DNA of 64,000 bases from Peteryoungia desertarenae (GTDB lineage: Bacteria > Pseudomonadota > Alphaproteobacteria > Rhizobiales > Rhizobiaceae), in NCBI RefSeq assembly GCF_005860795.2, contig NZ_CP058350.1, forward strand, positions 808,001 through 872,000, in the 5' to 3' direction. Under the pieces are notes generated by a model. That model made no database searches. It was not told where the DNA came from and saw only the letters and a list, made by a program, of their open reading frames with translations. Below are positions 57,531 to 64,000 of the stretch, piece by piece. Within the stretch, counting starts at the first letter, position 1. The number at the start of each line of letters is the position of its first letter. The position numbers and the translations under genes were made by a program.

Positions 57531-58541
57531 ATGAAAAGAGAGACATTCGGGCAACTCGGCACCGGTGAAACGGTGGACAGGGTCATCCTCACCGGCGGAG
57601 GATTGACGGCCTCAATCATCACCTATGGCGCTGCCCTGCAGGACCTGCGACTGGACGGTCATGACAAGCCGCTTGTGCTCGGTTTCGATGCTCTTGAGGA
57701 CTATCTGCATCATTCTCCCTATTTCGGAGCCACACCGGGCCGCTGCGCCAACCGCATCGGAAATGGCCGGTTTGCGCTGGAAGGACAGGTTTATCAGCTG
57801 GAATGTAACGAGAAGGGCATCACCCATCTACACGGCGGATCGGACGGAATGGGCAAGAGGAACTGGAAGATCATCGGCCTCTCCCCCGACAGTGTTACCC
57901 TGGAGATCATAGATCCGGAAGGTCGCGCCGGCTATCCAGGAACCACACGCACAACAACCACTTACAGCCTGAAAGAGGGCGGTGTCCTGGCCATCGTCTA
58001 TGAAACGGTGTCGGACAAGCCGACGATCGCAAACATCTGCCACCATTCCTATTTCAACCTGGATGGCAGCCAGACGATTCTCGATCACGAATTGATGCTG
58101 GCCGCCGACCATTTCACGCCGGTTGATGAAACGCTTATTCCGACAGGCGAGATACGCCCCGTCGAAGGCACCGATTTCGACTTTCGAGAAATGCGCCCGA
58201 TCCGCCGAGAGCGAGACGGAAGCCAGATCGGCTATGATCACAATTTCTGCTTCGCCTCGGAACGCGGCCCGAAACGAAGCGTAGCGCTCGCACGCAGCGT
58301 CAGTTCCGGCGTGGCGATGGAAGTTCGGACGACGGAACCGGGCGTGCAGTTCTATTCCGGCGGCAAGGTCGCGCCCCAGGTGCCGGGATTTGAAGGCCGA
58401 ACCTACGGCAACTTCGCCGGCTTCTGCCTTGAGACACAGGTCTGGCCCGACGCGATCAACAAGCCAGACTTTCCAAATGCAATCCTGATGCCCGGTGATG
58501 TCCTGCGCCAGGAGACGGATTACGTGTTTTCGAAGATGTAA
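57531..58541 (+). CDS. Aldose 1-epimerase (galactose mutarotase)
   Basis: 336 residues from ATG 57531 with CAGGAGC upstream. It has the epimerase fold motifs SIITYGAALQDLRLDG, GATPGRCANRIGNGRFAL, GITHLHGG, catalytic His in ANICHHSYFNLDGS, IGYDHNFCF, and catalytic Glu in GFCLETQVWPDAINKPDFPN. It interconverts alpha and beta hexose anomers. It stands alone downstream of the VWA gene with no sugar genes beside it. Confidence 0.94.
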   Translation: MKRETFGQLGTGETVDRVILTGGGLTASIITYGAALQDLRLDGHDKPLVLGFDALEDYLHHSPYFGATPGRCANRIGNGRFALEGQVYQLECNEKGITHLHGGSDGMGKRNWKIIGLSPDSVTLEIIDPEGRAGYPGTTRTTTTYSLKEGGVLAIVYETVSDKPTIANICHHSYFNLDGSQTILDHELMLAADHFTPVDETLIPTGEIRPVEGTDFDFREMRPIRRERDGSQIGYDHNFCFASERGPKRSVALARSVSSGVAMEVRTTEPGVQFYSGGKVAPQVPGFEGRTYGNFAGFCLETQVWPDAINKPDFPNAILMPGDVLRQETDYVFSKM

Positions 58542-58641
58542 GGGAGCTGGGCAGATCGGCCTGACGTCGGTCTGCCAACCACCATGGCGACATACGCCAC
58601 GAGTTCTGACAGATTTTCAACACAGCTTTTGTTGGGAAGAA

Positions 58642-58716
58642 TGGAGCGGGTGAAGCGATTCGAACGCTCGACCCCAACCTTGGCAAGGTTGTGCTCTACC
58701 CCTGAGCTACACCCGC
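58642..58716 (-). tRNA. tRNA-Gly (anticodon GCC)
   Basis: 75 bases on the minus strand. The acceptor GCGGGTG (from 58716) pairs with CACCCGC, D-arm GTAGCTCAGGGGTAGAGC, anticodon arm CAACC-TTGCCAA-GGTTG with GCC, T-arm with GTTCGAATC, discriminator T and an encoded CCA (58644-58642). All stems fold. Confidence 0.97.
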
Positions 58717-58982
58717 TCATATCGCCGATCCTGGGGTAGTCAGTGGATCGGGGCCGTCCGACTTGCGGCGACGGGCGCTATATGACCCAACCACTTTTCA
58801 AATGCAACAGGGAAATGACGGATCGCCGCAAAATTTTTTGAAGCTCGCTGACAAAAGAGGCCAAACCTCGGAAAATGCGAGGTATTTTGCCGCGTTCAAG
58901 ATTGTCTCGCGGCGAGGAAACGCCTATCTCTGCCGCCAATCCTCAACGACGAAATTCAACCTTTTGCAATAGGACCGTCCCG

Positions 58983-59489
58983 ATGACGACCGCGCCAAAG
59001 ACTGCCGATGACCTTTTCCGCTTCCTCGATGATCTGGGGATCCGGCATCAGACCAAGACCCATCCGCCTGTCTTTACCGTGGCGGAATCGGTTGCCCTGC
59101 GGGACGAGATCCCGGGCGGCCATACAAAGAACCTCTTCGTCAAGGACAAGAAGGACAACTTCTTTCTGTTGACCGTCGAAGAAAACGCGGTGGTCGATCT
59201 GAAGACGGTCCACACGCTGATTGGCGCTGCGAGCAAGGTTTCCTTTGGAAAGCCGGAAAAGCTGATGGAGTATCTGGGTGTCCAGCCCGGCTCGGTGACA
59301 GCCTTGGGTGCCATTAATGATACAGAGAAAAATGTGACCTTCATTCTGGATGCCGACCTGATGCAGCACGAAATCATCAATTGTCATCCGCTGTCCAACG
59401 ATGCGACGACTTCGATCGGCAGCACCGATCTGATACGTTTCATGGAGGCAACCGGCCACAAGCCGCTTGTCTTGAAAGTCACGGCTTGA
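58983..59489 (+). CDS. Prolyl-tRNA deacylase-like editing protein (YbaK/ProX family)
   Basis: 168 residues from ATG 58983 with AGGA 9 bases upstream. It is a stand-alone INS/YbaK-like domain: HPPVFTVAESVALRDEIPGG, HTKNLFVKDKKDNFFLLTVE (catalytic Lys region), DLKTVHTLIGAASKVSFGKP, GSVTALGAINDTE. It is similar to trans-editing ProXp proteins, which clear mischarged alanyl-tRNA(Pro) and compensate for ProRS lacking its own editing domain, common in alphaproteobacteria. Confidence 0.92.
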   Translation: MTTAPKTADDLFRFLDDLGIRHQTKTHPPVFTVAESVALRDEIPGGHTKNLFVKDKKDNFFLLTVEENAVVDLKTVHTLIGAASKVSFGKPEKLMEYLGVQPGSVTALGAINDTEKNVTFILDADLMQHEIINCHPLSNDATTSIGSTDLIRFMEATGHKPLVLKVTA

Positions 59490-59556
59490 CATACGATCTT
59501 ACCGGGCAGGAAACGCGCCCGGCGAGCGGCGCGACAAACAGGCGGGAGATGCGCAA

Positions 59557-60534
59557 ATGAGCGACAATGGCAATCCTTATGGCGGCGGCTACGGCACCCA
59601 GCAGATGACGGCCAGCGCGCAATACGGTGGTGCAGCACAAGCGCCTGCCCCGGCTGGAGGCCTGGTGAAAGATACGACCACGGCAGGCTTCACCAAGGAT
59701 GTCCTGGAGGAATCCCGTCACCAGCCTGTTCTCGTCGATTTCTGGGCGCCCTGGTGCGGCCCGTGCCGCCAACTCACACCCGTGATCGAAAAGGCTGTGA
59801 ACGAGGCACGTGGTCGGGTGAAGCTGGTCAAGCTCAACATTGATGACCACCCCTCAATCCCGGGGCAACTCGGCATCCAGTCCATCCCGGCCGTCATCGC
59901 CTTCGTCAATGGCCGGCCGGTCGATGGCTTCATGGGCGCTATCCCGGAAAGCCAGATCAACCAGTTCATCGACAAGGTGGCGGGTCCTGCCGGCGCCGAT
60001 CAGGCGGCCCAGATCGAGGCTGTTCTGGAAGAAGCATCCGGCCTGATCACCGCTGGCAATATCGATGGTGCCGCCCAGCTCTATGCTGCCGTTCTGCAGG
60101 CCGACCCCGATAATGCCAAGGCCCTCGCCGGGATGGCGGAATGCATGATAGCCGCCAACCAGCACCAGCGCGCCCGTGAACTGTTGAGCCAGTTGCCGGA
60201 AGAAGTGGCGAAAACCGCCGAAATCCAGGCGCAACTGAAGAAGCTTGACCAGATTGACGAGGCTCGCAAGCTTGGAGATCCGGTGGCGCTTGAGCATACG
60301 CTTTCGCTGAACCCGGACGACCACGATGCGCGCATGAAGCTTGCCAAGATCCGCAATGTGGAAGGTAAGCGCGAGGAAGCCGCCGAGCACCTGCTGCTGA
60401 TTATGAAGCGTGACCGGGCCTATGATGACGACGGCGCACGTCGCCAATTGCTGCAGTTCTTCGAGGTATGGGGTCCGAAGGACCCGGCAACAGTGATGGC
60501 CCGTCGCAAGCTCTCGTCGATTCTCTTTGCGTGA
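59557..60534 (+). CDS. CnoX/YbbN-like thioredoxin with TPR-like C-terminus
   Basis: 325 residues. A Gly/Gln-rich N-terminus (about 1-35), a thioredoxin domain about 36-140 with WAPWCGPCRQLTPVIE (intact CGPC), then helical TPR-like repeats (LITAGNIDGAAQLYAAVLQA, ALAGMAECMIAANQHQRARE, HDARMKLAKIRNVEGKREEA). CnoX proteins are chaperone-redoxins that protect substrates and hand them to GroEL. Unlike the E. coli SQHC form, this one keeps the redox pair. It is 67 bp after the editing gene, on the same strand. Confidence 0.92.
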   Translation: MSDNGNPYGGGYGTQQMTASAQYGGAAQAPAPAGGLVKDTTTAGFTKDVLEESRHQPVLVDFWAPWCGPCRQLTPVIEKAVNEARGRVKLVKLNIDDHPSIPGQLGIQSIPAVIAFVNGRPVDGFMGAIPESQINQFIDKVAGPAGADQAAQIEAVLEEASGLITAGNIDGAAQLYAAVLQADPDNAKALAGMAECMIAANQHQRARELLSQLPEEVAKTAEIQAQLKKLDQIDEARKLGDPVALEHTLSLNPDDHDARMKLAKIRNVEGKREEAAEHLLLIMKRDRAYDDDGARRQLLQFFEVWGPKDPATVMARRKLSSILFA

Positions 60535-60621
60535 CTTGCTCTGTGGCCTTGAGTTTTCTCATGGGCGATCCACATAAGGAGCTTAAGTAGAGGCCGGCTG
60601 GGCCGGGCAAGGTGTACTTGG

Positions 60622-61299
60622 ATGCAAGTGGGAAATGCCAGATATCTGACCGCTCAAGACCTGCCGGAAACGGTGCCGGTCTTCCCGATCTCCGGTGTCT
60701 TGCTATTGCCGGGCGGACAGTTGCCTCTCAACATCTTCGAGCCGCGCTATCTCGCCATGTTCGATGCTGCACTCGCTGGCAACAGGCTGATTGGCATGAT
60801 CCAACCGGCATTGAGCGAAGAACAGGCAAACATCCTGCCAGAACGACCCGCCCTGTCATCCATGGGCTGCCTTGGTCGCATCACATCTTTCACGGAGACA
60901 GGAGATGGCCGCTACATCATCTCCTTGGCTGGAGTCTGCCGTTTTCGTTTGATGGACGAGGTGGCTAACAGCAAACCTTATCGAACGTTCAAAATTGCGC
61001 CTTTTGTCAGCGATTTGACGAGCAATGAGGAAGAAACGCAGGTCAATAGGGCAGGACTGCTGGCAGCATTCCGGGCCTATCTGGAAGCCAACAAGCTGGA
61101 GGCAGACTGGGAAAGCGTGGAACGGGCCAGCAATATCACGCTGGTCAATTCGCTTTCGATGATGTCGCCATTCGGACCGGCCGAAAAACAGGCCCTGCTC
61201 GAAGCGCCGGACCTCAAGACACGCGCGGAAACGCTGATCGCGATTACCGAAATCGTGCTGGCGCGAACCTTCGGCGACGCTGACACCATCCTGCAGTAG
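60622..61299 (+). CDS. LON peptidase substrate-binding domain protein
   Basis: 225 residues of the Lon N-terminal domain without the AAA+/protease parts: [89 protein letters not shown]. Stand-alone forms are common and may act as adaptors or regulators. The target is unknown. It follows cnoX by 87 bp and precedes the Trm112 gene by 8 bp, a conserved little operon in rhizobia. Confidence 0.92.
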   Translation: MQVGNARYLTAQDLPETVPVFPISGVLLLPGGQLPLNIFEPRYLAMFDAALAGNRLIGMIQPALSEEQANILPERPALSSMGCLGRITSFTETGDGRYIISLAGVCRFRLMDEVANSKPYRTFKIAPFVSDLTSNEEETQVNRAGLLAAFRAYLEANKLEADWESVERASNITLVNSLSMMSPFGPAEKQALLEAPDLKTRAETLIAITEIVLARTFGDADTILQ

Positions 61300-61307
61300 G
61301 ATTGACG

Positions 61308-61499
61308 ATGGTCGAACAGCGCGCCGGTATCATCAACCCAAAAATGCTTGAGCTGCTGGTTTGTCCGTTGACGCAGGGTACCCTCAAGTTTGATCGTGAT
61401 CGTGATGAATTGATCTCGGAAAAGGCAAGGCTCGCCTATCCGATCCGCGACGGCATACCGATCATGCTGGTATCGGAAGCCCGCAAGCTGGACATGTGA
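61308..61499 (+). CDS. Trm112 family protein
   Basis: 63 residues from ATG 61308. [20 protein letters not shown] and [13 protein letters not shown] are the Trm112/YcaR pattern. The zinc cysteines of eukaryotic Trm112 are reduced to one here, as in many bacteria. Trm112 proteins stabilise methyltransferases. The bacterial role is unclear. It is co-transcribed with the Lon-domain gene. Confidence 0.9.
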   Translation: MVEQRAGIINPKMLELLVCPLTQGTLKFDRDRDELISEKARLAYPIRDGIPIMLVSEARKLDM

Positions 61500-61523
61500 T
61501 CGCGTGATCTCCTGAAACCTGTG

Positions 61524-62738
61524 TCAGATCGGATATCCTGCCAGAAGCTTCGGCGCCCCGGCATTCGAAGTCCCCGCAGCCTCGCGAATGAAGAAGTTCT
61601 TCAGCCTCGGCATGCGATCGACCACTCCCAGACCGAAATCTCGCATGACGCGCACTGGCGTTATGTCATTGGAGAACAGTCTGTTCAGCACATCGGTGGT
61701 AACCCCCATACGGAAGGTGTCGAAACGACGCCAGATCTGGTAGCGCTCCAGAACATTCATCGAGCCGATATCGAGGCCAAGGCGATCGGCATCGACAATC
61801 GTTTCGGCAAGCGCTGCAACATCCTTGAAGCCGAGATTGAGGCCCTGGCCGGAAATCGGATGGATGCCATGGGCCGCATCGCCGGCAAGCGCCAGACGCG
61901 GCGCGACGAAGGCGCGCGCGAGTGTCAACCCCAGCGGATAAGCGCGGCGATCCTCAGACGCGCGGATCTGACCGAGCTTATGGCCGAAGCGGCGCTCAAG
62001 CTCAGCCTCGAACATCAGATCGTCGGCAGCCACCATGCGATCGGCATCTGCGGTCCGCTCGGTCCAGACAAGCGATGAACGGTTGCCCTTGAGCGGCAGG
62101 ATCGCAAAGGGGCCGGCGGGAAGGAAATGTTCTTCCGCCATGCCCTCATGCGGTCGTTCATGCTCGACTGTCGTGACGATGCCCGACTGGCCATAGTCCC
62201 AGGAAACCGTCTTGATACCCGCGAGATCCCTGAGCTTCGAGCGCACACCGTCGCAGGCCACCACGAGACGCGATGCAATGACGCTGCCGTCGGACAAGGT
62301 CAGCTCGGCAGAAGGACCAGTGTCGCGAAACCCGGTCGCGCGCACCCCATGGCGGATTGGAACACCGAGCCGCTCGCAGGCATTGCGCAAGGCCGCAACC
62401 ATGGAGACATTCGGGATCATGTGGGCAAAGGGGCGCCCCTCTTCGACTTCGCCGTCAAATGTCAGGAAAACCGGGCGAACGGGATCAGACGCCTTTGAAT
62501 CCGTCACGATCATCCGGTTGATCGGTTGCGCATCCGGCTCGATCTCGTCCCAAACTCCGAAGATCTCCAGCATCTTGGTCGCTGCAGCAATGATCGCCGA
62601 GGCACGGACGTCTTTCTTCCAGACTTCGGCAGGGGCAGCCTCGACCACCTCGATGGCCATGTGGGGGGCAGCCTGCTTGATTGCCACCGCCACCGAGAGG
62701 CCCACATAACCGCCACCGACAACCAGCAAATCCAGCAT
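61524..62738 (-). CDS. UbiH/UbiF/COQ6 family FAD-dependent hydroxylase
   Basis: 404 residues from ATG 62738, with GAGGAATG upstream. FAD motifs: LLVVGGGYVGLSVAVAIKQA (GxGxxG), SRLVVACDGVRSKLRDLAG (DG), and RLALAGDAAHGIHPISGQGL NLGFKDVAAL (GD and ribityl-binding). It hydroxylates the ubiquinone precursor ring. The position cannot be assigned without comparison. Alphaproteobacteria often use a single broad enzyme (UbiL/UbiM types). It is convergent with the Trm112 gene and divergent from tesB (82-bp gap). Confidence 0.92.
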   Translation of the reverse strand: MLDLLVVGGGYVGLSVAVAIKQAAPHMAIEVVEAAPAEVWKKDVRASAIIAAATKMLEIFGVWDEIEPDAQPINRMIVTDSKASDPVRPVFLTFDGEVEEGRPFAHMIPNVSMVAALRNACERLGVPIRHGVRATGFRDTGPSAELTLSDGSVIASRLVVACDGVRSKLRDLAGIKTVSWDYGQSGIVTTVEHERPHEGMAEEHFLPAGPFAILPLKGNRSSLVWTERTADADRMVAADDLMFEAELERRFGHKLGQIRASEDRRAYPLGLTLARAFVAPRLALAGDAAHGIHPISGQGLNLGFKDVAALAETIVDADRLGLDIGSMNVLERYQIWRRFDTFRMGVTTDVLNRLFSNDITPVRVMRDFGLGVVDRMPRLKNFFIREAAGTSNAGAPKLLAGYPI

Positions 62739-62820
62739 GGTACATTCCTCGCTCTTGTGCAGCATCAGGTCCCTATATAGATCAGCCGGAACGAGGTGCC
62801 TATAACCGGAGCCATGCATT

Positions 62821-63705
62821 ATGTCGCAGTTCACCCAGCAAACCGCAGCCATGCAAGACCTGCTGGACCGCCTGGATCTTGAAAAGCTTGAAGAAAACAT
62901 GTTTCGCGGCAGCAGCCCGCAGGCCGGCTGGCAGCGTGTTTTTGGCGGCCTGGTCATTGCCCAGGCCCTGATGGCGGCGCAGCGCTGCGTCGAAAGAGAC
63001 CGGCATGTGCACTCCCTGCACGCCTATTTCATGCGCCCGGGCGATCCAAGCGTTCCGATTGTCTACCAGGTCGAGCGCATTCGCGACGGTGCATCCTTTA
63101 CGACCCGCCGCGTGGTGGCCATTCAACATGGCAAGGCCATATTCTCAATGTCGGCGTCTTTCCAGATCGAGGAAGAAGGTTACGAGCACCAGATTGTCAT
63201 GCCAGCCGTCGCGCCACCGGAGACCCTGATCGGCGAGAAGGAATTTCGCGCGACATTTCTGGCCAAGGCGCCGGAAAGCGTCAAGAAATACTGGGGTCGG
63301 GAACGCCCCATCGAATTCAAGCCCCTGTCGCTGGCGCATTACATTTCCGACGAGAAGCTGAAGCCGGAGGCCCAGATCTGGGTTCGAGCCGCCGGCATCG
63401 TTCCGAATGACCGGCATTATCAGGCCGCAGTTCTTGCCTATCTTTCAGACATGACGCTGCTCGATACCTCGCTCTATGCCCATGGGAAATCAGTCTTCTC
63501 TCCGGACATTCAAGCGGCAAGCCTGGACCATGCCATGTGGTTCCACCGGCCCAGCGCCATGGACGACTGGATGCTCTACAGCCAGGACAGTCCGAGCGCA
63601 TCGGGCGCTCGTGGGATGACGCGGGGTAGTATTTTTGGCCGCGACGGGACGCTGATCGCCTCGGTCGCGCAGGAAGGCCTGATACGCAAACGAGCAGAAG
63701 ATTAA
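62821..63705 (+). CDS. tesB: Acyl-CoA thioesterase II
   Basis: 294 residues, the E. coli TesB length (286). Double hot-dog fold: FRGSSPQAGWQRVFGGLVIA QALMAAQ, HSLHAYFMRPGD, TTRRVVAIQHGKAIFSMSAS and the C-terminal LDHAMWFHRPSAMDDWMLYS with catalytic Asp, then RGSIFGRDGTLIASVAQEGL. It hydrolyses medium/long acyl-CoA to free acid. It lies just upstream of glnK, as in other Rhizobiaceae. Confidence 0.95.
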   Translation: MSQFTQQTAAMQDLLDRLDLEKLEENMFRGSSPQAGWQRVFGGLVIAQALMAAQRCVERDRHVHSLHAYFMRPGDPSVPIVYQVERIRDGASFTTRRVVAIQHGKAIFSMSASFQIEEEGYEHQIVMPAVAPPETLIGEKEFRATFLAKAPESVKKYWGRERPIEFKPLSLAHYISDEKLKPEAQIWVRAAGIVPNDRHYQAAVLAYLSDMTLLDTSLYAHGKSVFSPDIQAASLDHAMWFHRPSAMDDWMLYSQDSPSASGARGMTRGSIFGRDGTLIASVAQEGLIRKRAED

Positions 63706-63727
63706 ATATTAGGCCTCTGTATTCTTC

Positions 63728-63744
63728 TGCACAAAATTTGTGCG
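63728..63744 (+). promoter_or_regulatory. NtrC-binding site upstream of glnK
   Basis: TGCAC-AAAATTT-GTGCG matches the NtrC palindrome TGCAC-N7-GTGCA at all but the last base. It is 85 bp upstream of the -24 element, a normal enhancer distance. Confidence 0.7.
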
Positions 63745-63747
63745 CTC

Positions 63748-63772
63748 AACAGGCAGCCAAATGCCTGTTTAT
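63748..63772 (+). terminator. Terminator-like hairpin after tesB
   Basis: AACAGGCA (63748-63755) pairs with TGCCTGTT (63762-63769), followed by TATTAG. The stem is moderate and the T-run short. Confidence 0.5.
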
Positions 63773-63828
63773 TAGCTTCCATACTTATAGGCTTTATAAT
63801 TCAATAACTTATTCAGACCATCTGAATC

Positions 63829-63844
63829 TGGCACGCAGTTTGTA
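63829..63844 (+). promoter_or_regulatory. Sigma-54-type promoter of glnK
   Basis: TGGCACGCAGTTTGTA matches the -24/-12 consensus TGGCACG-N4-TTGC with one deviation: the -12 GC is GT. GG-to-GT spacing is the canonical 10 bases. The start point would be about 63855, leaving a 78-nt leader. Confidence 0.6.
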
Positions 63845-63932
63845 TGTCTTAGTCCAGTCGCTCGGCGGATTTCTTGCCAGCGGCAAGGAGAGTCGGCTCC
63901 ACGCCGAGGACAAGCAAAGGATGGGAAACCAG

Positions 63933-64000
63933 ATGAAGATTGTGATGGCTATCATCAAGCCGTTCAAGCTGGATGAGGTGCGCGAAGCCCTCACCGCTGT
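63933..64000 (+). CDS. glnK: Nitrogen regulatory protein P-II, GlnK (5' end only)
   Basis: From ATG 63933 the visible 22 codons read MKIVMAIIKPFKLDEVREAL TA, the conserved N-terminus of the P-II family. ATG 63921 would add MGNQ. P-II proteins signal 2-oxoglutarate and nitrogen status to AmtB, NtrB and GlnE. The upstream NtrC and sigma-54 sites indicate induction under nitrogen limitation, which marks it as GlnK rather than GlnB. amtB is expected downstream, outside the window. Confidence 0.88.
   Translation, partial: MKIVMAIIKPFKLDEVREALTA

Noticed and set aside
56181..57554. 457-codon open frame on the minus strand
   Set aside because: Antisense to the VWA gene; no ribosome site or domain.

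Overview
The window is a stretch of an alphaproteobacterial chromosome, most likely a Rhizobiaceae member (Rhizobium/Agrobacterium group). The evidence is rhizobial gene order (rplU-rpmA ... obgE-proB-proA-nadD-rsfS-rlmH; ubiH-like/tesB/glnK), an alphaproteobacterial LexA box, an Irr-type iron box, an EcfG-type promoter, a SAM-II riboswitch before metA, and intergenic palindromic repeats of the kind known from rhizobia. Coding density is high and GC-rich. I saw no rRNA, CRISPR array, insertion sequence or prophage.

Layout. 1-9002: sugar or sugar-acid utilisation locus. A divergent GntR/FCD regulator with two winged helices faces a UxaA-family dehydratase, an aldo/keto reductase, a FucU/RbsD mutarotase, an Rbs-type ABC importer and a zinc alcohol dehydrogenase. 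Both transcription units carry nearly the same operator-like palindrome. 9012-15655 (minus): sodium:solute symporter with its small subunit, a cNMP/CBS/DUF294 nucleotidyltransferase, a small membrane protein and a membrane PAS-exonuclease fusion. 16484-29648 (plus, except one endonuclease-family gene): ribosomal L21/L27, two GNATs, obgE, proB (frameshifted), proA, nadD, rsfS (apparently CTG start), rlmH, an EnvC-like M23 factor, ctpA, a divergent polysaccharide deacetylase and rppH. 29655-31146: rhodanese and ftrA. 31147-32512: a 1.37-kb gene-free region with two copies of a ~185-bp palindromic repeat flanking a dense array of hairpins.

32513-33557: bacterioferritin (Irr box upstream) and its ferredoxin. 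33660-39509: the damage-induced mutagenesis cassette imuA-imuB-dnaE2 with a perfect LexA box. 39667-46072: metallopeptidase, DUF1737 protein, CitE-like lyase, leuD, PLP dehydratase, leuB and rpoH (EcfG promoter). 46160-54029 (minus): M48 lipoprotein, thiamine importer thiBPQ under a TPP riboswitch, an ABC-F ATPase and thiamine pyrophosphokinase. 54197-64000: MoxR ATPase, metA behind a SAM-II riboswitch, a VWA partner, aldose epimerase, tRNA-Gly, a ProX-type deacylase, a CnoX-like thioredoxin, a Lon-domain protein, a Trm112 protein, a ubiquinone-type hydroxylase, tesB and the start of glnK behind NtrC/sigma-54 signals.

Most of the window is housekeeping. The items most worth a second look are the double-winged-helix regulator with its operator pair, the hairpin array between the two palindromic repeats, the sensor-exonuclease fusion cluster, the proB frameshift, the rsfS start codon and the long imuA/imuB overlap.
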